A stretch of DNA of 64,000 nt, taken from assembly GCF_007050985.1 (NCBI RefSeq), contig NZ_VHSF01000002.1:558001-622000 (forward strand). Direction: 5' to 3'. Source of the stretch: Christiangramia sabulilitoris (lineage in GTDB: Bacteria; Bacteroidota; Bacteroidia; Flavobacteriales; Flavobacteriaceae). This document shows, in pieces, positions 7,290-14,760 of this stretch. Under the pieces are notes generated by a model that saw only the letters and a list, made by a program, of their open reading frames with translations, was not told the DNA's origin and made no database searches. Made by a program: the position numbers and the translations under genes. Each line of letters opens with the position of its first letter. Positions within the stretch are counted from its first letter, which is position 1.

Positions 7290-8471
7290 ATGAGCTATCA
7301 AGTAAATGAAAAAGGATATTATGGTGAATTTGGCGGGGCCTATATTCCCGAAATGCTATATCCAAATGTAGAAGAATTGCGATCCCGGTATCTGGAGATC
7401 ATGCAGGAGGAATCTTTTCAGAAAGAATTCAAGGAACTCCTGAAAGAATATGTTGGACGACCCACCCCGCTCTATTTTGCGAAAAGATTTAGTGAAAAAT
7501 ATGGCACAAAAGTATACCTGAAACGGGAAGACTTATGCCACACGGGAGCCCACAAGGTAAATAACACCATTGGACAGATATTAATGGCGCAAAAGTTGGG
7601 GAAAAAGCGCATCATCGCTGAAACCGGAGCAGGTCAGCATGGTGTGGCCACAGCTACGGTTTGCGCACTTATGGGAATGGAGTGTATCGTTTATATGGGA
7701 GAAGTTGATATTGAAAGACAATCTCCAAATGTCGCCAGGATGAAAATGCTGGGTGCAAAAGTGATCCCTGCAAAATCTGGAAGCAGAACCTTAAAAGATG
7801 CTACAAACGAGGCGATTCGTGACTGGATCAATAATCCGGTAGACACACATTATATCATAGGATCTGTAGTAGGGCCGCACCCCTACCCTGATATGGTGGC
7901 TAGATTTCAGGCAGTGATCTCAGAAGAAATGAAAGTTCAGTTGAAAGAAAAAGAAGGTAAGGAAGATCCAGATTATGTTGTGGCCTGTGTAGGTGGAGGA
8001 AGTAATGCGGCCGGCGCTTATTATCATTACCTGGATAAACCAGAAGTGGGAATTATCGCGGTGGAAGCTGCCGGAAAGGGAATAGATACCGGGGAAAGTG
8101 CTGCTACCTCAGCATTAGGTAAACCTGGAATTATTCATGGAAGTAAAACCTTATTGATGCAAACCGGGGACGGCCAGATCACTGAGCCATATTCAATTTC
8201 GGCTGGTTTAGATTATCCTGGCGTAGGACCAATGCATGCGCATTTATTTGCCAGCGGCAGAGGCGAATTCATCAGCGTTACCGATGAAAATGCGATGAAA
8301 GCAGGTCTCGAATTAGCCAAACTGGAAGGAATTATTCCGGCCATTGAAACCTCCCATGCCCTCGCCATTTTTGAAGACAGAAAATTCAAAAAGGACGATG
8401 TGGTAGTGGTAAACCTTTCCGGCCGTGGAGATAAGGATCTTAACACCTATATTGAATATTTTAATTTGTAA
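7290..8471 (+). CDS. trpB: Tryptophan synthase beta chain
   Basis: A 393-residue PLP enzyme that condenses indole with serine. [13 protein letters not shown] holds the PLP lysine, [15 protein letters not shown] and the phosphate-binding [10 protein letters not shown] are intact, and the C-terminal [11 protein letters not shown] is typical. It is the canonical TrpB1 type that pairs with TrpA, encoded next. An 83-base gap with a palindromic repeat separates it from trpA. Confidence 0.96.
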   Translation: MSYQVNEKGYYGEFGGAYIPEMLYPNVEELRSRYLEIMQEESFQKEFKELLKEYVGRPTPLYFAKRFSEKYGTKVYLKREDLCHTGAHKVNNTIGQILMAQKLGKKRIIAETGAGQHGVATATVCALMGMECIVYMGEVDIERQSPNVARMKMLGAKVIPAKSGSRTLKDATNEAIRDWINNPVDTHYIIGSVVGPHPYPDMVARFQAVISEEMKVQLKEKEGKEDPDYVVACVGGGSNAAGAYYHYLDKPEVGIIAVEAAGKGIDTGESAATSALGKPGIIHGSKTLLMQTGDGQITEPYSISAGLDYPGVGPMHAHLFASGRGEFISVTDENAMKAGLELAKLEGIIPAIETSHALAIFEDRKFKKDDVVVVNLSGRGDKDLNTYIEYFNL

Positions 8472-8475
8472 TAAT

Positions 8476-8534
8476 CGTCATGCTGAACTCGTTTTAGCGT
8501 CTCTAAAGATTCTGAAACCATTTCAGAATGACAG
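8476..8534 (+). repeat. Intergenic palindromic repeat, copy B (trpB-trpA gap)
   Basis: Starts CGTCATGCTGAAC and ends TTTCAGAATGACAG, so its ends are imperfect inverted repeats, with GATTCTGAAA inside. It shares its left end, its centre and the ATGACAGATTT right flank with copy C at 10384. It lies inside the trp operon, between stop of trpB and start of trpA. Confidence 0.65.
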
Positions 8535-8554
8535 ATTTTAAGTAAGTAGAGAAA

Positions 8555-9325
8555 ATGAACAGAATAAATCAAAAACTGCAGGAAGATCATAAACTGCTTT
8601 CTATATATTTCACCGCTGGTTATCCCGATATTAATGATACCGAAAAGATCATTGTAGATCTTGAAAAAAGCGGAGTTGATTTTATCGAAATTGGATTGCC
8701 TTTTAGTGATCCTCTTGCAGATGGTCCCACCATTCAGGAAAGTTCTACCCAAGCCTTGAAAAACGGAATGACCACCCAAAAGCTTTTTGAACAGTTACAA
8801 GATATTCGCAGTAAGGTGAGGATTCCTTTAATTATTATGGGTTACTTTAATCCTATGTTACAATTTGGAGTGGAGGAATTTTGTAAGAAATGCCAGGAGA
8901 CCGGCATAGATGGTCTGATCATTCCAGATCTGCCGGTAGATGTATATCATGATGAATACAAGGAGTTATTTGAGAAATATGGCCTAAGGAATATTTTCCT
9001 GATTACCCCTCAAACCTCAAATGAACGCATTGCCTTCATCGATTCTGTTTCAGATAGTTTTATCTATATGGTAAGCAGCGCCAGCGTAACGGGATCTACC
9101 AGTGGCTTTGGCCAGGATACAAAAGCATACTTTAAAAGAATCAATGATCTTAATTTAAAAAATCTGCAGATTGTTGGCTTTGGTATTAAAGATCAGGAAA
9201 CTTTTGAACAGGCTACAGAATATGCTAAAGGAGCTATTATAGGTAGTGCTTTTATCAAATATCTCAATGAAAATGGCACATCCAATGTGGGTGAATTTGT
9301 GGAAAATGTTAAAGCTTTAACCTAA
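8555..9325 (+). CDS. trpA: Tryptophan synthase alpha chain
   Basis: A 256-residue TIM-barrel that cleaves indole-3-glycerol phosphate and passes indole to TrpB. FIEIGLPFSDPLADGPTIQ contains the catalytic Glu and Asp of the alpha subunit; YFNPMLQFG, GLIIPDLPVD and YMVSSASVTGSTSG (the flexible loop) also match. It is the last gene of the seven-gene trp operon. No clear terminator follows; the next start is 71 bases downstream. Confidence 0.95.
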   Translation: MNRINQKLQEDHKLLSIYFTAGYPDINDTEKIIVDLEKSGVDFIEIGLPFSDPLADGPTIQESSTQALKNGMTTQKLFEQLQDIRSKVRIPLIIMGYFNPMLQFGVEEFCKKCQETGIDGLIIPDLPVDVYHDEYKELFEKYGLRNIFLITPQTSNERIAFIDSVSDSFIYMVSSASVTGSTSGFGQDTKAYFKRINDLNLKNLQIVGFGIKDQETFEQATEYAKGAIIGSAFIKYLNENGTSNVGEFVENVKALT

Positions 9326-9396
9326 TTGTAACAGGCTGTTAGCAGCTTTTAAGACTACTTCTGCCTATATTAGAGTTAACAATAAAACTTAGAATT

Positions 9397-9552
9397 ATGG
9401 GAGGACCAATTGAAGATAAGCACAGAGGAGAAAAAGACCGTAGAAAAAGCGATAACGATCCATTATCTGGTGAATTAGGAGACCGTAGTAAAAATACGAA
9501 TAAGGTCGATTACGATGAAGATACTATAAGGAATCAAAAAAATAAAAAATAG
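9397..9552 (+). CDS. Small charged hypothetical protein
   Basis: A 51-residue reading frame starting MGGPIEDKHRGEKDRRKSDN and ending in a Lys/Asn-rich tail. It is hydrophilic, has no membrane segment or cysteine, and is probably disordered. It starts 71 bases after trpA and 4 bases before a bTHX-like gene, so the two are probably co-transcribed. The family is not recognised. Its start and codon use look like a real gene, but the only support is the frame and the tight pairing with its neighbour. Confidence 0.55.
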   Translation: MGGPIEDKHRGEKDRRKSDNDPLSGELGDRSKNTNKVDYDEDTIRNQKNKK

Positions 9553-9556
9553 CCAA

Positions 9557-9691
9557 ATGGGAAAAGGCGATAAAAAGACAAAACGAGGAAAAATTGCAAT
9601 TGGCACCAGTGGTAAGTTAAGACCTAAACGTCGCAAATTTAAAATAAAGCCTACTACCCTGGCCAACCAGGATAAGAAAGAATTGCAATGA
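9557..9691 (+). CDS. 30S ribosomal protein THX-like (Bacteroidota type)
   Basis: A 44-residue, very basic protein starting MGKGDKKTKRGKIAIGTSGK and continuing LRPKRRK. The MGKGDKKTK-RGK...GT-GK-RP pattern matches the tiny THX-type small-subunit protein of Bacteroidota, which fills a cavity between 16S rRNA elements in the 30S head. The C-terminal extension of about 18 residues is longer than in minimal THX proteins. It is preceded by another tiny gene and followed convergently, one base later, by the UDG-like gene. Confidence 0.7.
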   Translation: MGKGDKKTKRGKIAIGTSGKLRPKRRKFKIKPTTLANQDKKELQ

Positions 9692-9692
9692 T

Positions 9693-10358
9693 CTAGAAAA
9701 ATTCCCGGTATTGCAGAACCCTGAAATCAATAGTATTGAATTCAGGGTTTTTCTTTTTCAATTCTTTATACAGAGCAGAACTCCCTACCGCGATATTGGC
9801 GGCACCTGATGGCGCAGTAAGCGAAACGGTCTTTATTAACCTGCCATCCAGCAAAAACTGGTGTATTCTGGGAGACTTATTAGAAACTACTTTCAAACTT
9901 ATATCGTGTTCAGATTCCCTTAAATATTTCCTGAAAAAATATTCCGGACCATTTTTAGAGTTACCCCCGGTAAAAAGCAGGGTATCAACTTTAGGATAAT
10001 TTTTAAGTATACCTATCATGTCACGAAGCTCCACTTTCTGCATTCCCAGGTCTGAAGCATCAACCTTCTCTCTCCTGCTGCTTTCCACCACATCGCAAAT
10101 CCCGATACCTCTTTCCACCAGGAAATCTTTTCTTTGCTTAACAGCCTCCGGAGTATTTTCAAATTTTAAATTCAGGTCAAAAATTCTGTCCAGGATAATC
10201 CAAAGTTGACCATCCCCACTACCATAGCAAAAATCGACATCATCCTGCCTTAACTGCCTTTTGGTAAACCTTGGTGGTGGCAGTGTACCTACAATAAGTT
10301 TGGTAGCATTTTCAGGAATAAAAGGAGGAAATGGATGTTTATGATGAAAAAGTTCCAA
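9693..10358 (-). CDS. Uracil-DNA-glycosylase-superfamily protein
   Basis: A 221-residue protein of the uracil-DNA glycosylase fold. LIVGTLPPPRF near residue 22 is the first-strand motif, GIGICDVVESS follows, and SLTAPSGAAN is the C-terminal loop that inserts into DNA in this superfamily. The catalytic residue and damaged base cannot be set from sequence alone; uracil, hypoxanthine or mismatched thymine are possible. Upstream of the start the frame stays open without an ATG as far as a TGA, so TTG at 10358 is taken as the start. Confidence 0.7.
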   Translation of the reverse strand: MELFHHKHPFPPFIPENATKLIVGTLPPPRFTKRQLRQDDVDFCYGSGDGQLWIILDRIFDLNLKFENTPEAVKQRKDFLVERGIGICDVVESSRREKVDASDLGMQKVELRDMIGILKNYPKVDTLLFTGGNSKNGPEYFFRKYLRESEHDISLKVVSNKSPRIHQFLLDGRLIKTVSLTAPSGAANIAVGSSALYKELKKKNPEFNTIDFRVLQYREFF

Positions 10359-10383
10359 AGCAGATGTAAATTTTGGGTTTTCA

Positions 10384-10453
10384 CGTCATGCTGCCCCGAA
10401 GCTTGGGGAATTTCAGCATCTCAGAGATTCTGAAAGAAGTTCAGGATGACAGA
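10384..10453 (+). repeat. Intergenic palindromic repeat, copy C
   Basis: Starts CGTCATGCTGC, contains an internal small palindrome (CCCCGAAGCTTGGGG), then TTTCAGCATCTCAGAGATTCTGAAA, and ends GTTCAGGATGACAGA. The ends are inverted repeats. It lies between the UDG-like and YaaA genes and shares both ends with copy B at 8476. Confidence 0.65.
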
Positions 10454-10457
10454 TTTA

Positions 10458-11219
10458 TTATCTTATGAACGTCGGTTCATTTTCCTTTTCGGTATGCTCT
10501 TCACTAAAACGATAACCATCGTAGTCAAAGCCTTTTACATCATCTAAAGTTTTGCAATCTTTATCGATGATATAGCGAACCATTGATCCACGGGCCTTCT
10601 TGGCGAAGAAACTAATGATCTTTAGTTTACCGTTCTTGAAATCCTTGAAGACAGGAGCAATTACCGGAACCTTAAGTTTCTTAGTATCTACAGCTTTGAA
10701 GTATTCATTACTAGCCAGGTTCAGGAATAATTCATCATCTTTTAATTCATTATTCAGATATTCTGTCACCTTCTTTTTCCAGACTTCGTAGAGGTTATCC
10801 TTTCTTTCGATCCCAATAGAAGTTCCCATTTCCAACCGGTAAGGCTGGATAAGATCCAAAGGCCGCAAAATACCATACATCCCGGAAAGTATCCTTAGTG
10901 TATCCTGCACTTTATCTATCTTATCTGTTGGTATGGTATAAGCATCCAGACCGGTGTATACATCTCCATTGAAAGCATACATGGCAGGACGTGAATTCTT
11001 TTTGTCGTGTTCTTCCTCGAACTCCTGGTATCGGGAATAATTAAGATCTGCCAGCTTATTGCTAATGCTCATTAAATCTGAAATTTCTTTCTTGCTCTGT
11101 CGCGCAAGCTTACGATTCAGCTTGGCAGCAGTTTCCAGAAACTCGGGTTGAGTTCCCCGGTTAGTTGGTAGTTTTGATTCATAATCCAGCGTCTTTGCAG
11201 GAGAAACAACGATTTTCAT
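10458..11219 (-). CDS. yaaA: Peroxide stress protein YaaA (DUF328)
   Basis: A 253-residue YaaA protein. [14 protein letters not shown] at the start, [41 protein letters not shown] and [10 protein letters not shown] are family signatures. In E. coli YaaA limits intracellular free iron during hydrogen peroxide stress and binds DNA through a helix-hairpin-helix-like fold; the exact chemistry is unsettled. A TATCTTTG box at 11242-11249 (minus strand) lies about 25 bases before the start and could be its promoter. Confidence 0.92.
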   Translation of the reverse strand: MKIVVSPAKTLDYESKLPTNRGTQPEFLETAAKLNRKLARQSKKEISDLMSISNKLADLNYSRYQEFEEEHDKKNSRPAMYAFNGDVYTGLDAYTIPTDKIDKVQDTLRILSGMYGILRPLDLIQPYRLEMGTSIGIERKDNLYEVWKKKVTEYLNNELKDDELFLNLASNEYFKAVDTKKLKVPVIAPVFKDFKNGKLKIISFFAKKARGSMVRYIIDKDCKTLDDVKGFDYDGYRFSEEHTEKENEPTFIR

Positions 11220-11317
11220 TTCTTTTCAGTTAATTTTCTTTCAAAGATAACTTATCACTTCAAAACCTGAATAATCCCTTAAAATAGTTTTTTATGAATC
11301 TATAGAATTCTCCTATA

Positions 11318-12376
11318 CTAATTCCCCTCCAGCTGGCTTTTGGCATAACCCCTCCATTTTTCAATACAATCATGCATATCCTGCGGTATATCTGTATCAA
11401 AGCTCATCCATTCACCGGTGACCGGATGCTCAAAACCAAGAGTTTTCGCATGTAGGGCCTGTCTGGGCAGAATTTTAAAGCAATTGTCTACAAATTGCTT
11501 GTATTTAGTAAAAGTGGTTCCTTTAAGAATGCGGTCACCGCCATAGCGCTCATCATTAAAAAGAGTATGTCCAATATGCTTCATGTGCACCCTGATCTGG
11601 TGCGTTCTCCCGGTCTCCAGTTTGCAGGATACCAGTGTAACATATCCTAATCTCTCTAAAACTTTATAATGGGTTACTGCGGGCTTACCATTTTCGGCAT
11701 CGTCTCCCAGATATACCATATTCTGAAGTCTGTTCTTTGGATTCCGGCCAATATTCCCTTCTATGGTGCCCTCATCATCTTCTATATTTCCCCAGGCGAT
11801 AGCTATATATTCCCTTTCACTGGTCTTGTCAAAAAATTGTTTGGAAAGATGTGCCATCGCTACCTCGGTCTTGGCTATAACCAGTAATCCACTTGTATCT
11901 TTATCAATTCTATGCACCAAACCGGGACGGTCACTGCTATTGTTTGGAAGGTTATCAAAATGATGTATCAGCGCATTGATCAAAGTCCCGCTGTAGTTTC
12001 CATGACCCGGGTGCACCACCATTCCCGCAGGTTTATTCACCACCAGTAATGCATCATCTTCATATACGATATCAATTGGAATATCTTCTGGCGTTAAAAG
12101 ATATTCATAAGGCGGGTGTTCGAACATTACCTGAACCGTATCCCCACCCTTAACTTTATAATTCTGCTTTACGGTTTCGCCGTTGACATATATATTACCG
12201 CTTTTGGCTGCTTTCTGAATTTTATTCCGGGTAGCATTTTCAATAAAATTCATCAGGTATTTATCTACCCTTAATGGATTCTGGCCTACCTCTGCCACAA
12301 ATTTATGATGTTCATAAAGACTCTCGTCCTCCTCCTGATCTTCAATATCCTCTCTCTGGTCTTTTTTAGAATTCAT
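11318..12376 (-). CDS. RluD-like 23S rRNA pseudouridine synthase
   Basis: A 352-residue RluA-family enzyme. An N-terminal S4 RNA-binding domain (about residues 30-90, RVDKYLMNFIENATRNKIQK) precedes the catalytic domain with GLVHRIDKDTSGLLVIAKT, which holds the catalytic Asp. TGRTHQIRVHMKHIGH is another family signature. The S4 plus RluA layout matches RluD, which modifies helix 69 of 23S rRNA, so that target is likely. It overlaps the upstream PASTA-protein gene by 11 bases. Confidence 0.9.
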   Translation of the reverse strand: MNSKKDQREDIEDQEEDESLYEHHKFVAEVGQNPLRVDKYLMNFIENATRNKIQKAAKSGNIYVNGETVKQNYKVKGGDTVQVMFEHPPYEYLLTPEDIPIDIVYEDDALLVVNKPAGMVVHPGHGNYSGTLINALIHHFDNLPNNSSDRPGLVHRIDKDTSGLLVIAKTEVAMAHLSKQFFDKTSEREYIAIAWGNIEDDEGTIEGNIGRNPKNRLQNMVYLGDDAENGKPAVTHYKVLERLGYVTLVSCKLETGRTHQIRVHMKHIGHTLFNDERYGGDRILKGTTFTKYKQFVDNCFKILPRQALHAKTLGFEHPVTGEWMSFDTDIPQDMHDCIEKWRGYAKSQLEGN

Positions 12377-12989
12377 TTACTTCGTTTTCGGTATCGCCAC
12401 CATTATCTATACTGTCCTCATTAGTTTCCCTGTATCTTCCACTACCATCACCCAGAACGAGATCAATTCTGGAAGTTTTCATCAACTTTTCTCCCGGGTT
12501 AACCAGTTTCCCTTTATGTCTTAGTTCCAAAACGGCATCTTCAGCGATATCGGGTTTGTAAGAGATCTCTCCAATCTCAAAACCAAGAGATCTTAACGTT
12601 GGTTCTACCTGTCTTCTGGTTTTACGTATAAGGTTATTAGGCACTTCGATCTTTCTATAACCTGAAGGGTTCAGGGTGAGGTATATTTTACGATCTTCCT
12701 TTACGAATTTACCCGGAGCAGGAACCTGATCGATTACAGAATATCGGGGGTAATCAGGATTAAAGTTGGCTGAATCCAGGATCTCGAAGTCGAGATTTAA
12801 TTCTTCCAGACGGTTCTCCACATTATCCAGATTCATTTTAGCAAGATCTGGAACCTCGATACGCTGATCCTGGTTTGTAGAATAATCCAGCCATTGCATC
12901 GTTAAAAATGATAATATTAATAATACAATACCTGCCAGCACCAGTTGTATTAAAAAGGTCTTGCTGAAAATAAAACGAAATAATCCCAT
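12366..12989 (-). CDS. Membrane-anchored PASTA-domain protein
   Basis: A 207-residue protein with one N-terminal transmembrane helix (about residues 10-33) and two or three PASTA repeats outside: IEVPDLAKMNLDNVENRLEE, then YRKIEVPNNLIRKT, with PAPGKFV and NPGEKL turns. PASTA modules bind peptidoglycan fragments in Ser/Thr kinases and PBPs, but this protein has neither a kinase nor a transpeptidase domain. It is translationally coupled to RluD and divergent from ddl, which makes the D-Ala-D-Ala of peptidoglycan. A cell-wall role is likely; the mechanism is unknown. Confidence 0.85.
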   Translation of the reverse strand: MGLFRFIFSKTFLIQLVLAGIVLLILSFLTMQWLDYSTNQDQRIEVPDLAKMNLDNVENRLEELNLDFEILDSANFNPDYPRYSVIDQVPAPGKFVKEDRKIYLTLNPSGYRKIEVPNNLIRKTRRQVEPTLRSLGFEIGEISYKPDIAEDAVLELRHKGKLVNPGEKLMKTSRIDLVLGDGSGRYRETNEDSIDNGGDTENEVNEF

Positions 12990-13006
12990 AGTTTTTGAAT
13001 AATGGG

Positions 13007-13014
13007 CAAAGATA
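13007..13014 (-). promoter_or_regulatory. -7 box for the PASTA-rluD pair
   Basis: TATCTTTG on the minus strand, an exact TAnnTTTG match, about 18 bases before the PASTA gene start. No good -33 TTTG was found at the right distance. Confidence 0.4.
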
Positions 13015-13028
13015 TAAAACCCTTTGGT

Positions 13029-13060
13029 TTTGGTGACTGCCCTTTTAAGTGATATTTTTG
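13029..13060 (+). promoter_or_regulatory. ddl promoter
   Basis: TTTG (13029-13032), a 20-base spacer and TATTTTTG (13053-13060) form a full Bacteroidota promoter about 30 bases before the ddl start. Confidence 0.6.
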
Positions 13061-13090
13061 TTTAACGACTTCTAACCGGATATATTGAAT

Positions 13091-14074
13091 ATGAAGAAAA
13101 AGATCGCCATCGCCATGGGCGGATATTCCAGTGAATATCGCATTTCTATTAACAGCGGAAACATAGTGTATAAACATCTTGACCGTAATCTTTACGAGCC
13201 TTACCGGGTTCATATTTTACAGGGAGAATGGTTTGTTGTAACAGAGGATGATACTCCGTACCCTATCAATAAGAGCAATTTTACTGTTAAGATCAACGAT
13301 GAGGTCATACAGTTTGATTGTGTTTTTAATACTATTCACGGTACTCCCGGTGAGAATGGATTATTGCAGGCTTACCTGGAATTGATCGGTATCCCGCAAA
13401 CCAGCTGCGATTATTATCAATCGGCCCTCACCTTTAACAAAAGAGATCTTATTAGTGTTCTGAGACCTTATGGCATAAAGGCAGCTACCAATTATTTCCT
13501 GAATAAAGATGAGGAAATCAATCCTAAGGATATAGTGGAAAAGGTTGGCTTGCCTTGTTTTGTCAAAGCGAACCGTGCAGGCAGTAGTTTTGGGGTCACG
13601 AAAGTTAAGACCGAAGAGGAGATCATCCCGGCAGCAAAAACCGCATTTACTGAAGATACTGAAGCTATTATCGAATCTTTCCTGGATGGAACTGAAGTTT
13701 CTGTTGGTGTTATTACCTATAATGGTGAAGTTATGGCCTTGCCGGTAACAGAGATTGTTCCCGATGGCGAATTCTTCGATTATGCCGCAAAATATCTCGG
13801 AAAGTCACAGGAGATCACCCCGGCACGAATTTCAGAAGAGGATTCTAAAAAGGTCCAGGATATTGCGGTCATGATCTACAAAAAATTGAAGATGAAAGGT
13901 TTCTCAAGATCTGAGTTCATTTTCCATGAGGGCGAACCTCATTTTATTGAAATGAATACCAACCCCGGAATTAGCCAGGCCAGCATTTTACCTCAGCAAG
14001 CTGAAAAAGCCGGGATAAGTTTAAAAGATCTTTTTGGAAGTGCCGTGGAAGCTGCTTTAGCACAAAATTTATAA
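13091..14074 (+). CDS. ddl: D-alanine--D-alanine ligase
   Basis: A 327-residue ATP-grasp enzyme that makes the D-Ala-D-Ala dipeptide of peptidoglycan precursors. The N-terminal AMGGYSSEYRISINSG, the FNTIHGTPGENGLLQAYLEL motif, LPCFVKANRAGSSFGVTKV (ATP-grasp lysine) and IEMNTNPGIS (metal and ATP ligands) are intact. The ATG at 13091 is preferred to an in-frame TTG two codons earlier. Its promoter is visible upstream and coaD follows after 36 bases. It is divergent from the PASTA-domain gene. Confidence 0.95.
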   Translation: MKKKIAIAMGGYSSEYRISINSGNIVYKHLDRNLYEPYRVHILQGEWFVVTEDDTPYPINKSNFTVKINDEVIQFDCVFNTIHGTPGENGLLQAYLELIGIPQTSCDYYQSALTFNKRDLISVLRPYGIKAATNYFLNKDEEINPKDIVEKVGLPCFVKANRAGSSFGVTKVKTEEEIIPAAKTAFTEDTEAIIESFLDGTEVSVGVITYNGEVMALPVTEIVPDGEFFDYAAKYLGKSQEITPARISEEDSKKVQDIAVMIYKKLKMKGFSRSEFIFHEGEPHFIEMNTNPGISQASILPQQAEKAGISLKDLFGSAVEAALAQNL

Positions 14075-14110
14075 TTAACTTATACCTAATAACTAAACAA
14101 AAACCGCCAG

Positions 14111-14566
14111 ATGAAAATAGCTGTTTTCCCTGGATCCTTTGATCCGCTAACTTTAGGACATACCGATATTATAGACCGTGCCCTGCCGTTATTTGATAAA
14201 ATCATCCTGGCTATAGGAACAAACTCGAGCAAGAAATATATGTTCGGCCTTGAAGAGAGATTGCATTTCCTCAAGGAAACCTATAAGAATGAAACTAAAA
14301 TTGAAGTAGATACTTATAAGGGTCTCACGGTAGAATACTGCAAATCTAAAAATGCCGGTTTTATTTTAAGAGGGCTAAGAAATGCTCAGGATCTTGAATT
14401 TGAAAAAGCTATTGGACAGACTAACTACAAAATGGCCGGGGTAGAAAGTGTTTTTCTTATCTCAAGTTCGGGCAAGGCGCATATTTCTTCAACGGTGGTT
14501 CGGGATGTAATGCATCACAATGGCAACTATGAGTTCATGGTACCAGATGTGGTAAGGAAGAAGTGA
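14111..14566 (+). CDS. coaD: Phosphopantetheine adenylyltransferase
   Basis: A 151-residue nucleotidyltransferase for the penultimate step of coenzyme A synthesis: 4'-phosphopantetheine plus ATP gives dephospho-CoA. The GSFDPLTLGHTDII motif with its HxGH-like site, FILRGLRNAQDLEFE and ISSSGKAHISSTVVRD are all diagnostic. It probably forms an operon with ddl. The stop is followed by a 193-base gene-free stretch filled with repeat-like palindromes. Confidence 0.96.
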   Translation: MKIAVFPGSFDPLTLGHTDIIDRALPLFDKIILAIGTNSSKKYMFGLEERLHFLKETYKNETKIEVDTYKGLTVEYCKSKNAGFILRGLRNAQDLEFEKAIGQTNYKMAGVESVFLISSSGKAHISSTVVRDVMHHNGNYEFMVPDVVRKK

Positions 14567-14570
14567 TTTT

Positions 14571-14760
14571 TCATCCTCATCCTGTACTTGATTCAGAATC
14601 TCAAATCCAGGTTCTGAAAGTTTAAAATCTGTAAACTTTCGCTAAATAACAATTGAAAACTTTTACTTAAAAAATAGACCCTGAAATAAATTCAGGGTGA
14701 CAATCTGTTTTTTATTGAATTTCAGCATCCCTTGAGATTCCCTAATTCGTTCAGTGTGAC
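14571..14760 (-). repeat. Intergenic palindromic repeats, cluster D
   Basis: The convergent gap between coaD and the TonB receptor holds three fragments of the same flavour: TCATCCTGTACTTGATTCAG near 14578, a 25-bp palindrome-like segment reading GACCCTGAAATAAATTCAGG (14678-14697) then GTGAC, and TTCAGCATCCCTTGAGATTC (14720-14739) ending GTTCAGTGTGAC at 14760. The mix of TTCAG, CTGAA and GTGAC or GTCA ends is shared with copies A-C, but the copies here are broken or nested. Confidence 0.5.

Noticed and set aside
4696-10453. Repeats A-C as CRISPR units
   Set aside because: Copies are kilobases apart and divergent, with no spacers or cas genes; they are dispersed palindromes.
14571-14760. A gene in the gap between coaD and the TonB receptor
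   Set aside because: No frame with a plausible start and length; the stretch is made of repeat fragments.
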